Shown here piece after piece: positions 1 through 6,631 of a stretch of 25,665 nt of DNA. The notes under the pieces were generated by a model. The model made no database searches. It saw nothing but the letters and a program-made list of their open reading frames with translations, and had not been told where the DNA came from. The DNA comes from an uncultured Clostridia bacterium (GTDB lineage: Bacteria > Bacillota > Clostridia > Christensenellales > Pumilibacteraceae), in NCBI GenBank assembly GCA_947086925.1, contig CAMUAL010000026.1, forward strand, positions 1-25,665, written 5' to 3'. Made by a program: the position numbers and the translations under genes. Numbering within the stretch: the first letter of the stretch is position 1; each line of letters starts with the position of its first letter.

Positions 1-1015
1 TATGCTCGAAGTTCTCGACCCCAACCAAAACAACGCTTTTAAAGACCACTATTTAGAAGTGCCGTATGATTTAAGCAAGGTAATGTTTGTAACCACGGCG
101 AATACGCTTGATACTATTCCCGCGCCGCTTCTCGACCGTATGGAAGTAATCGAGCTGTCGGGTTATACCTATGAAGAAAAACTGCAAATAGCAAAACGGT
201 ATCTTGTTCCCAAACAGCTTGCCGCAAACGGACTCGATGAACAAACGGTAACTATCCCCGACGCCGTGCTTCTGCACATAATTTCAAGCTATACGCGAGA
301 GAGCGGAGTGAGAGGTTTAGAGCGTGAAATAGGCACTGTGGTGCGCAAAATAGCGGTAAAAGTCGTAGAAAACGGCAAGGATTCGCCGCAACATTACGAC
401 GTTACAAAAGCCGACGTTAAGGAATATCTCGGAGTAATCAAATATTGGGATAACCGTAAAAACAGCATAGACGAGTCGGGGCTTGCCACAGGACTTGCAT
501 GGACGAGCGTAGGCGGTGTAACCCTTAATATAGAGGTGGCGGTAATTCCCGACGGTAAGGGCGAAATTATCCTTACCGGAAGTTTGGGCGACGTAATGAA
601 AGAGTCGTGCCGCACCGCGCTTACTCTCGTTCGTTCGCGTGCGGATAAGTACGGTATACCGCTTGAAAAATTCACAAAGTACGATATACACATTCACGTG
701 CCGGAAGGCGCAACCCCGAAAGACGGACCGAGCGCAGGCATTACTATGGCAACTGCGGTGCTGAGTGCGCTTAGCGGCAGAAAGGTAAACCGCAACGTAG
801 CCATGACGGGTGAAGTGACTTTGCGCGGAAAAGTGCTTGCCATAGGCGGACTTAAAGAAAAGTCGCTTGCCGCATTTCGAGCGGGAGTGAAAACTCTTAT
901 TATTCCCGCGGAAAACCGCAAAGACGCCGACGAGCTTCCCGCGGAAGTTAAAAAGAACGTCAAAATTCTGTGTGCCGATAATATAGACGAAGTATTTGCC
1001 GCGGCTCTCGTATAA
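1..1015 (+). CDS. lon: ATP-dependent protease Lon, C-terminal part (5' end outside window)
   Basis: Lon is a cytoplasmic AAA+ serine protease that unfolds and degrades damaged or regulatory proteins. The visible 337 residues begin inside the AAA+ module: 'LEVLDPNQNNAFKDHYLEVP' lies near Walker B, followed by 'TTANTLDTIPAPLLDRMEVI' with sensor and arginine-finger features. The small helical AAA+ domain follows, then the Lon protease domain from about residue 155. The catalytic dyad is present: Ser244 in 'PKDGPSAGITMA' and Lys287 in 'GGLKEKSLAA', 43 residues apart as in E. coli Lon. The ATG at position 2 is an internal methionine, not the start; the N-terminal substrate domain and Walker A lie upstream of the window. 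ysxC follows 31 bp downstream, the same order as in Bacillus. The C-terminus looks intact. Confidence 0.97.
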   Translation, partial: MLEVLDPNQNNAFKDHYLEVPYDLSKVMFVTTANTLDTIPAPLLDRMEVIELSGYTYEEKLQIAKRYLVPKQLAANGLDEQTVTIPDAVLLHIISSYTRESGVRGLEREIGTVVRKIAVKVVENGKDSPQHYDVTKADVKEYLGVIKYWDNRKNSIDESGLATGLAWTSVGGVTLNIEVAVIPDGKGEIILTGSLGDVMKESCRTALTLVRSRADKYGIPLEKFTKYDIHIHVPEGATPKDGPSAGITMATAVLSALSGRKVNRNVAMTGEVTLRGKVLAIGGLKEKSLAAFRAGVKTLIIPAENRKDADELPAEVKKNVKILCADNIDEVFAAALV

Positions 1016-1046
1016 ACCGCGCTTGCATTACGCAAAAGGGTAACAT

Positions 1047-1667
1047 ATGAAAATTCAATCTGCCGAATTTATTACAAGTATAGCTTCTTATGCGAAATAC
1101 AAAGAGGTTTCTTGTTTATACGATTGCCCCGAAATATGCGTTGTGGGGCGTTCGAACGTGGGCAAATCAACATTTATAAACTGCATAACAGGCAGAAAAA
1201 AGCTTGCAAAAGCGTCGGTTACTCCGGGGCGCACACGCCTGATAAATCTGTTCGATTTGAATAAGAAAACGCTTGTACTCGCCGACCTTCCGGGATACGG
1301 ATATGCCGCCGCGCCCAAAGCGGAAAAGACAAAGTGGGCGGAGCTTATAGAAAGCTATCTTTCGGGCTCGGAAAAACTCAAACGAGTATTTGCTCTTGTC
1401 GATATTCGGCACGAGCCGACCGCGCTTGACAAACAGATGCTTAAATATCTTTACGCATATAATCTGCCTTTTACCGTGGTTGCTACAAAGTCCGATAAAC
1501 TTTCAAAAAGTCGGATAGCTAAGTCGGTGCAAACTATTTCCGCGTCGCTTGCCGTGGGTCGCGACGATATTATAGCGTTTTCCGGACTTACGGGCAACGG
1601 CAAAGAAAAAATCGAGTCGGAGCTTGATTCCGTTATAGCCGATTTGCAATCGGAGTCGCCGACATAG
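1047..1667 (+). CDS. ysxC: Ribosome biogenesis GTP-binding protein YsxC/EngB
   Basis: A 206-residue TRAFAC-class GTPase of the YihA/YsxC/EngB family, which in Bacillus is essential and acts in late assembly of the 50S ribosomal subunit. All G motifs are readable: G1 'GRSNVGKST' at 34-42, G2 Thr in 'SVTPGRT' at 57-63, G3 'DLPGYG' at 80-85, G4 'TKSD' at 147-150 and G5 'SGLTG' near 179. The DLPGYG form and the G1 wording are typical of this family rather than of Era or Der. The length is normal. It lies 31 bp after lon, so it probably shares lon's transcript. The region before the ATG has only a weak ribosome binding site (AAGGGT). A strong hairpin with a T-run follows 73 bp after the stop. Confidence 0.96.
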   Translation: MKIQSAEFITSIASYAKYKEVSCLYDCPEICVVGRSNVGKSTFINCITGRKKLAKASVTPGRTRLINLFDLNKKTLVLADLPGYGYAAAPKAEKTKWAELIESYLSGSEKLKRVFALVDIRHEPTALDKQMLKYLYAYNLPFTVVATKSDKLSKSRIAKSVQTISASLAVGRDDIIAFSGLTGNGKEKIESELDSVIADLQSESPT

Positions 1668-1740
1668 ATTGATTGCAGGCGTATCGGAAAACTTGCTTTA
1701 ATACCGGAAAAAATACATATAAAACGGAACATATAAAAAT

Positions 1741-1788
1741 CCTCCCGCATAAATACGTTTTGTAAACCGTATATCGGGAGGTTTTTTT
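1741..1788 (+). terminator. Terminator-like hairpin that also buries the downstream Shine-Dalgarno
   Basis: CCTCCCG (1741-1747) pairs with CGGGAGG (1775-1781). An inner stem ATACG (1753-1757) pairs with CGTAT (1768-1772). Seven T residues follow (1782-1788), and the ATG of the next gene starts at 1789. The shape is that of an intrinsic terminator for lon-ysxC. Its 3' arm is also the only good ribosome binding site (GGGAGG) of the next gene, and the T-run is the spacer to its ATG. The structure is read directly; dual function is inference. Confidence 0.75.
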
Positions 1789-2391
1789 ATGGCTAACACA
1801 CTCAGGGCGGGGCGCATTACGGGCAATCCGGCAACGGGATTATGCGAACGCATATGTATAGAGGTGAACAGAGTTTTCGACGGTTGCAGGCAGTCGGCAA
1901 ACGGAGTGAATTACGTGCTTGAATTAAACGGAATACCTCCGCAGGCAGTCGAACCTTTTACGTTTAACAATGCCGTAAGCAACGGAAATTCGGAACTTGA
2001 CAGTGTGGTTCAAACTCCGCTTTCCGGCAACAGGGTAAGACTCGAAGCTACTGTAACAATACCCGTTTTGGTTACGTTTACCGACGTGCACGGAAACGCT
2101 TTTACCGCAACTTCTACGCTTAGGATTCATCAGAATGTGGTTTTAAATGTTCCCGAGCGGGCGATTGTGCCGTACGACTTTAAGGTGTTTGCCATATTCG
2201 CAAGCGGCATAGGAAACTTTATAAGCTCCGACGCGGTTTCGGTGAACGGCTGTTACACGCTTATAATTAAAGTAATAGTTCCCGTTGATGTTTTAGTTCC
2301 GATATACGGATATGCCGTATATCCCGAATGTACCGACGACGAAGGCAACGTGTGCAACATACTCGGCGCACTGCCGCTGTTTCCCGATTAA
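1789..2391 (+). CDS. Hypothetical six-cysteine protein, 200 aa
   Basis: I do not recognise a family with confidence. There is no signal peptide and no clear membrane helix. Visible features are an N-terminal 'CERICIEVNRVFDGC' segment (Cys19, Cys23, Cys33), a beta-rich middle with alternating hydrophobics (about 85-150), and a C-terminal part with Cys155, Cys181 and Cys189 ending in 'GALPLFPD'. The 'C..ICIEV..VFD.C' wording resembles, from memory, cysteine-bearing proteins seen in spore-forming Clostridia, including some coat-like and SPOCS/DUF3794-like proteins; this is weak and unverified. Met1 is the only methionine, so the ATG at 1789 is the natural start, supported by GGGAGG at 1776-1781 with a 7-nt spacer. 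That site sits inside a hairpin, so expression is probably conditional. A separate strong promoter for the next gene begins 36 bp after the stop. Confidence 0.7.
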   Translation: MANTLRAGRITGNPATGLCERICIEVNRVFDGCRQSANGVNYVLELNGIPPQAVEPFTFNNAVSNGNSELDSVVQTPLSGNRVRLEATVTIPVLVTFTDVHGNAFTATSTLRIHQNVVLNVPERAIVPYDFKVFAIFASGIGNFISSDAVSVNGCYTLIIKVIVPVDVLVPIYGYAVYPECTDDEGNVCNILGALPLFPD

Positions 2392-2426
2392 ATAGTATCA
2401 AGAGCAGCTGGCGCGTAAACAAAAGC

Positions 2427-2461
2427 TTGCTTTTAACGCATTTTAATGTTATAATAAAGCA
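2427..2461 (+). promoter_or_regulatory. Strong sigma-A promoter with extended -10, predicted leaderless start
   Basis: The -35 is TTGCTT (2427-2432), then a 17-bp spacer and TATAAT (2450-2455) preceded by TG (2447-2448) in extended -10 position. Standard spacing places +1 at 2462, the A of the ATG. No Shine-Dalgarno lies between the -10 and the ATG. Confidence 0.8.
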
Positions 2462-3160
2462 ATGAAGGTTTACGCTATAAGCGATTTGCATTTATCGGGC
2501 AACAACTCAAAGCCCATGGATATATTCGGCTCGTCTTGGGCAAATTATCTCGAAGAAATAGAAGAAGATTGGCGCAACAAGGTCACCGATTCGGACGTTG
2601 TGCTCATTTCGGGCGATATAAGTTGGGCAATGAACTTGTCCGATGCCGTACCCGACTTGAATTACATAAGTTCTCTTACGGGCAAAAAGGTAATAGTTCG
2701 CGGCAATCACGACTATTGGTGGAAGTCGATAGGCGCGGTTCGCTCATTGCTTAAAGAGGGCATGTACGCTATTCAGAACGACTGCGTAAGAATAGAAAAT
2801 TTGCTCATTTGCGGCAGTCGCGGTTGGACCACTCCCGAAAACGGCGGAGGCGTAAGCGCCGAGGATAAAAAAATTTACGAGCGCGAAATTCAGCGTATAA
2901 CGCTGTCGCTTTCCGCAATGAGTAACATGCGCACCGATGCCGACAAAGTAATAGTTATGATTCATTATCCTCCGTTTAACAGCCGACTCGAAGCTTCTCC
3001 TTTTACAAAACTTTTTTCCGAATATAAGGTAGACGCAGTTGTTTACGGGCATTTGCACGGAAACCCGGGACGAATATGCTTGAATAAAGCACTCGGCGGG
3101 ATACAATATTACCTTACGTCATGCGATTTGGTTAAAAACAAGCTTACCCGAATTTTTTAA
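2462..3160 (+). CDS. Calcineurin-like metallophosphoesterase
   Basis: A 232-residue cytoplasmic dinuclear-metal phosphoesterase. The full ligand set is visible: Asp8 and His10 in 'SDLHLS', Asp52 in 'SGDISW', Asn82-His83 in 'GNHDYWW', His168 in 'IHYPP', and His197 and His199 in 'YGHLHG'. The 'GNHDYWW' wording and the short size fit the uncharacterised clostridial/bacillar branch of predicted phosphohydrolases rather than YfcE or exonucleases such as SbcD. The substrate is unknown. The ATG sits 6 nt after a consensus -10 with no ribosome binding site, so the mRNA is predicted to be leaderless. It is separated from the upstream cysteine protein by its own promoter and converges on ridA across a shared terminator. 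Confidence 0.92.
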   Translation: MKVYAISDLHLSGNNSKPMDIFGSSWANYLEEIEEDWRNKVTDSDVVLISGDISWAMNLSDAVPDLNYISSLTGKKVIVRGNHDYWWKSIGAVRSLLKEGMYAIQNDCVRIENLLICGSRGWTTPENGGGVSAEDKKIYEREIQRITLSLSAMSNMRTDADKVIVMIHYPPFNSRLEASPFTKLFSEYKVDAVVYGHLHGNPGRICLNKALGGIQYYLTSCDLVKNKLTRIF

Positions 3161-3218
3161 TATCTGTTCGTGAGCTTGCAAAGCGATTTTTTTAAAGTCA
3201 ATCCTCCGATTCGGAAAA

Positions 3219-3257
3219 CAAAAAAAGACGGTGCGTTATCGCGCATACCGTCTTTTT
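3219..3257. terminator. Bidirectional intrinsic terminator
   Basis: GACGGT (3227-3232) pairs with ACCGTC (3247-3252), with inner GCG/CGC pairing. The hairpin is flanked by an A-run on the left and TTTTT (3253-3257) on the right, so it can end transcripts from both sides. It lies between the converging phosphoesterase (+) and ridA (-) genes. Confidence 0.85.
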
Positions 3258-3284
3258 GTTTTATAAAATCCGTATTTAAGAATA

Positions 3285-3695
3285 TTACAGCGTGGCGATA
3301 ACCTCTATTTCCACAAGCGCGCCCATGGGGAGAGCCGAAACGGCAACGCAAGAGCGGGCAGGGGGTTCAAAGCTGAAATAGCTTCCGTATTCGGCGTTTA
3401 CTTCGGCGAATTTGGACATATCGGTAATAAATATCGTGGTTTTTACCACGTTTGCCGCAGTAAGTCCTTTCGAGGCAAGCAGAGCGTCGATATTTTTAAG
3501 CACTTGTCTTGTCTGTGTTGTAAAATCGTTTCCCGCAAGTTCGCCCGTTGCGGGGTCGATTGGAATTTGACCCGAAAAATAAATTAGCTTTTTAAGCTCG
3601 ATTCCTTGTGAGTACGGACCTATCGCTTTGGGGGCGTCGGGCGTGTTGATAACCGCGCGGTAAGTGTCTTTGCGTTTATTTTTTTTGTCTTTCAT
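3285..3695 (-). CDS. ridA: RidA family reactive-imine deaminase
   Basis: A 136-residue RidA/YjgF/YER057c/UK114 protein. RidA forms trimers that hydrolyse enamine and imine intermediates such as 2-aminoacrylate, released by PLP-dependent threonine/serine dehydratases and harmful to other PLP enzymes. Family features are 'AIGPYSQG' at 24-31, 'YFSGQIPIDPATGEL' at 39-53, catalytic Arg114 in 'PPARSCV' and Glu129 in 'LVEIEVIA'. A lysine-rich leader (residues 1-10) is a small N-terminal extension over the usual length of about 125-130. AGGAG lies 8 nt before the ATG. It is the second gene after a threonine dehydratase, 33 bp apart on the same strand, which matches its known biochemical partner. Confidence 0.96.
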   Translation of the reverse strand: MKDKKNKRKDTYRAVINTPDAPKAIGPYSQGIELKKLIYFSGQIPIDPATGELAGNDFTTQTRQVLKNIDALLASKGLTAANVVKTTIFITDMSKFAEVNAEYGSYFSFEPPARSCVAVSALPMGALVEIEVIATL

Positions 3696-3728
3696 AATAA
3701 AGCTCCTTGATGTATGTTTGGTTGATTT

Positions 3729-4946
3729 TCAGAGAACCGTCAAATCGGTGAGTAACTGAAAACCGTTTTCACGTAAATTGTTTATAAGTCTTTTGCCGTG
3801 CTCGAATCCGCTCACTTCGCAAGCTATATGAAGTATGGTTTCGTTAAGGCTGAGTTCGGTACTTACTCGGTCGTACTGTACGGATATAATATTTGCCTGA
3901 TTGACCGCCATTATGTGTGAAAACCGCTCCAAACTGCCCGGTTTGTCGGCAAGCACTACCGAGAATTTCATTTGCCGCCCGCGGCTTACAAGACCTTTTT
4001 CGATTATCTTGTGAATAAATCCGACGTCTATGTTGCCGCCCGACAGCACGCATGCGATTTTTTTGCCTTTCAAATCGGGAACTTTTTTCGAGAGCGCAAG
4101 GGCAAGGCTCGTAGTTCCCGCAGGTTCAACTACTTGTTTCGCGCGTTCCAACAACTGAATAATCGTCGACGCTATTTCGTCGTCGGTAACGGAGTATACG
4201 CCGTCTGCGTATTTGTTTATCAAATCGGTTGTGATTTTACCGGGATTCTTTACGGCGATACCGTCGGCAATGGTGTAAACGCTTTCGGAGCAAAAATGTT
4301 TTTTAAGTATGTAGCTTTGCTTTATCGCGTCCGCACGTTCCGCCTGAACGCCTATCACTTTTATTTTCGGATTAAGTTGCTTTAAGGTAAATGCTATGCC
4401 CGCAAGCAGACCGCCGCCGCCCGCGGGAACGATAACGGCGTCCAAATCGGGCATTTGCTCGGTTAGTTCGAGCGCAACCGTGCCCTGACCGGCTATAACG
4501 TCCTCGTCATCGAACGGGTGAATGAATACGGCGTTTTTTTCCGCGCTTATTTTCTGAGCCTCGGCATAAGCGTCATCGTAGCAGTCGCCGCAAAGAATCA
4601 CTTTTGCACCGTAACTTTCCGTGGCGGAGATTTTAGCTATCGGAGTTGCAAGCGGCATAACTATGTATGCTTCGATTCCGTTTTCGCGCGCGGCATAGGC
4701 AACGCCCTGCGCGTGGTTGCCCGCCGACGAAGCCACTACGCATTTAACGCTTTTTTCCGCAGTAAGCTTTTTGATTTTATTATATGCACCGCGCACTTTA
4801 AACGAGCCCGTTTTCTGCATGTTTTCGCATTTAAGCCATATATTTGCATCGGCTGTTTTGGAAAACGTGTTCGAATATTCCAAACTTGTGAGATGAGTCG
4901 TGCCGCAAAGTCTTTTTTGCGCGTCGTATACGTCTTTTATTTTCAT
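3729..4946 (-). CDS. ilvA: Threonine ammonia-lyase (threonine dehydratase) with ACT domain
   Basis: A 405-residue PLP enzyme that converts threonine to 2-oxobutanoate and ammonia, the entry to isoleucine or to catabolism. The PLP lysine is Lys50 in 'KTGSFKVRGA'. The phosphate-binding glycine loop is 'PAGGGGLL' at 175-182, and 'LSGGNID' at 301-307 closes the fold-type II active site. A single ACT-like domain occupies about 326-405, the arrangement of the roughly 400-residue IlvA/TdcB enzymes. The reading frame extends upstream to 5144, but I place the start at the ATG at 4946: the family N-terminus ('MKIKDVYDAQ') begins here, a GGCGGA site precedes it, and the extra codons would overlap the gene's own promoter and mraZ's. 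ridA follows 33 bp downstream. ilvA versus tdcB cannot be settled here. Confidence 0.94.
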   Translation of the reverse strand: MKIKDVYDAQKRLCGTTHLTSLEYSNTFSKTADANIWLKCENMQKTGSFKVRGAYNKIKKLTAEKSVKCVVASSAGNHAQGVAYAARENGIEAYIVMPLATPIAKISATESYGAKVILCGDCYDDAYAEAQKISAEKNAVFIHPFDDEDVIAGQGTVALELTEQMPDLDAVIVPAGGGGLLAGIAFTLKQLNPKIKVIGVQAERADAIKQSYILKKHFCSESVYTIADGIAVKNPGKITTDLINKYADGVYSVTDDEIASTIIQLLERAKQVVEPAGTTSLALALSKKVPDLKGKKIACVLSGGNIDVGFIHKIIEKGLVSRGRQMKFSVVLADKPGSLERFSHIMAVNQANIISVQYDRVSTELSLNETILHIACEVSGFEHGKRLINNLRENGFQLLTDLTVL

Positions 4947-4985
4947 GCAATTAAATCCGCCGTAGTAAAATTTATTTACATTTAA

Positions 4986-5014
4986 ATGATAACTCATTGC
5001 CGCAAAAAAGTCAA
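4986..5014 (-). promoter_or_regulatory. Promoter of ilvA-ridA
   Basis: On the minus strand the -35 is TTGACT (5014-5009), the spacer 17 bp and the -10 TATCAT (4991-4986). Predicted +1 is about 4979, giving a leader of about 33 nt before the ATG at 4946. Confidence 0.7.
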
Positions 5015-5117
5015 CTTTATGCCTATCCATTTTGCATGGGCATTTTTTGGGCTGTAAGTTTGCAAATGAACAGAATACGGGCAAACGCAAAAAAAACTTT
5101 GAAAAATATAATAAAAA

Positions 5118-5150
5118 TGGGTAAAAGTGGTTGATTGTGGGCAAAAAGTG
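5118..5150 (+). promoter_or_regulatory. MraZ-type operator: TGG(G) boxes at 10-bp period
   Basis: TGGG (5118-5121), TGGT (5128-5131) and TGGG (5138-5141) repeat at exact 10-bp intervals, each followed by a run of A or T-rich sequence. The array overlaps the -35 of the mraZ promoter. MraZ is known to bind arrays of TGGG-like direct repeats at about 10-bp period upstream of its own gene. A similar unit (GGGTAAAAGTG) recurs at 5119-5129 and 5172-5182, with a near copy at 5139-5150. Confidence 0.7.
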
Positions 5151-5159
5151 TGTTATAAT
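5131..5159 (+). promoter_or_regulatory. Promoter of the mraZ cell-wall/division cluster
   Basis: The -35 is TTGATT (5131-5136), the spacer 17 bp, and the -10 TATAAT (5154-5159) with extended TG (5151-5152). Predicted +1 is about 5166, leaving a leader of about 70 nt. A GGGAGG ribosome binding site lies at about 5222-5227, before the ATG at 5236. Confidence 0.85.
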
Positions 5160-5235
5160 ATAACGGTAACAGGGTAAAAGTGCCGTAATAGGACAACCTG
5201 TTAAATCTGCCGCACGGCATACGGGAGGCGCGCAA

Positions 5236-5673
5236 ATGTATTTCGGCGAATACAGACATCAGATGGATGAAAAGGGCAGAATAAGAATTCCGACCAAGCT
5301 CAAAGCACAGCTCGGCGAAAATCCGTTTATAACGCGCGGCTCAAACAACTGTCTTATAGTATTGCCCGAGAAAGATGCTGTTAAGATATTCGACGAAAAA
5401 TTTCGTTCGCTCGATTTGCTCGACCCCGTGAACAGTAAGTCGGTGCGTCTTATGGCATCGAGCGGATTTAAAGCCGAGGAGGACAAGGCTGGCAGAATAC
5501 TTTTGCCGCAACATCTTATTAAGCATGCAAAACTAAGTAAAAACATAGTGACTATCGGTGCATACAACCGTGTGGAAATTTGGAGCGAGGAGAATTGGAA
5601 CGCATATTCGGATATAGATTCAGAAGAATTCGACGAATGTTTAAAGACGTTACCCGTAGGCGGAGAAGGCTGA
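5236..5673 (+). CDS. mraZ: Transcriptional regulator MraZ
   Basis: A 145-residue MraZ, the DNA-binding regulator encoded first in most division and cell-wall clusters; it represses its own operon in E. coli. The two AbrB/SpoVT-like half-domains each carry the D-x-x-x-R motif: Asp11-Arg15 in 'MDEKGRIRIP' and Asp83-Arg87 in 'EDKAGRILLP'. The length is typical. The start is supported by GGGAGG a few bases upstream and by the conserved N-terminus 'MYFGEYRHQMDEKGR'. rsmH begins 1 nt after its stop, so the two are almost certainly co-transcribed. Ten-bp-spaced TGG boxes in the promoter are a plausible binding site for this protein. Confidence 0.97.
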   Translation: MYFGEYRHQMDEKGRIRIPTKLKAQLGENPFITRGSNNCLIVLPEKDAVKIFDEKFRSLDLLDPVNSKSVRLMASSGFKAEEDKAGRILLPQHLIKHAKLSKNIVTIGAYNRVEIWSEENWNAYSDIDSEEFDECLKTLPVGGEG

Positions 5674-5674
5674 A

Positions 5675-6604
5675 ATGAGCGAATATCATATTCCGGTGAT
5701 GCCGACCGAATGTATGGATGCGTTAGACGTAAAGCAAGGCAAGCTGTACTTTGACGGAACTTTGGGCGGCGGGGGGCATACGAGCGAAATATTAAAGCGA
5801 GGCGGAAGGGTAATAGCTACCGACCGCGACATGGAAGCAATCGATTACTCGCGCATGCGGCTCTCGCAAATATCCGATTATAACGGAAGATACACGCTTG
5901 TAAAAGACAACTTCAAAAACGTGTCCGACGTGCTGAAATCGCATGAAATCGATTCGCTTGACGGCGCGATACTCGACCTTGGAATATCATCTCATCAGGT
6001 AGACGAAAATTTGCGCGGTTTTTCGTACAGCGGCGACGGCTTGCTCGATATGCGCATGGACCGCGACCAGTACCTGTCGGCTATGACGGTTGTAAACGAA
6101 TACACCGAAGACGAGCTTTCACGCATAATATATACATACGGCGAAGAACGGTTTGCGCGCAGGATTGCAAAAAAGATTTGCGAAATCCGCGTAGGCAGTC
6201 CGATTGAAACCACAAAACAACTCAGCGACATAGTAAAATCATGCGTACCCGAAAGTAAACACGGCAACCCCGCAAAAAAAACTTTTCAGGCAATACGTAT
6301 TGAAGTAAACAACGAACTGTCGGGACTCGGAGAGGCGGTTTGCGACATAGTGGAAGCGTTGAAGCCGGGTGCGCGCATTGCCGTAATAACATTTCATTCG
6401 CTTGAAGACAGAATAGTAAAACAGACGTTTAAAACGCTTGCAACCGACTGCATTTGCGATAAATCGTTGCCTGTGTGCATCTGCAATCACAAAGCATCGG
6501 TGAAGATTATAGGCAAGTACAAGCCTTCGACAAGCGAACAAACAGCCAACTCACGCAGTAAAAGCGCGACTCTGCGGGTGGCGGAAAAACTCAATCGTGC
6601 GTAA
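5675..6604 (+). CDS. rsmH: 16S rRNA (cytosine1402-N4)-methyltransferase
   Basis: A 309-residue SAM-dependent methyltransferase (RsmH/MraW) that adds the N4 methyl group to C1402 of 16S rRNA at the ribosomal P site. Motifs: 'HIPVMPTE' at 5-12, SAM-binding 'DGTLGGGGHT' at 27-36, 'LDLGISSHQVD' at 100-110, 'EVNNEL' at 210-215 and 'FHSLEDRIVK' at 240-249. The C-terminal 'SRSKSATLRVAEK' tail is typical. The length is normal. It starts 1 nt after mraZ, with GGAGAAGG in the mraZ 3' end as ribosome binding site. Confidence 0.98.
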   Translation: MSEYHIPVMPTECMDALDVKQGKLYFDGTLGGGGHTSEILKRGGRVIATDRDMEAIDYSRMRLSQISDYNGRYTLVKDNFKNVSDVLKSHEIDSLDGAILDLGISSHQVDENLRGFSYSGDGLLDMRMDRDQYLSAMTVVNEYTEDELSRIIYTYGEERFARRIAKKICEIRVGSPIETTKQLSDIVKSCVPESKHGNPAKKTFQAIRIEVNNELSGLGEAVCDIVEALKPGARIAVITFHSLEDRIVKQTFKTLATDCICDKSLPVCICNHKASVKIIGKYKPSTSEQTANSRSKSATLRVAEKLNRA

Positions 6605-6631
6605 TAATCCTATACAAAGGAGCATACAAAT

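Noticed and set aside
4518..4985. 155-codon plus-strand frame opposite ilvA
   Set aside because: Antisense to a clear PLP enzyme, with Phe/Arg/Cys-rich shadow composition and no ribosome site.
4947..5144. Extension of the threonine dehydratase frame by 66 codons upstream
   Set aside because: The family N-terminus and a ribosome site fit the ATG at 4946, and the extension would cross the gene's own promoter and the mraZ control region.
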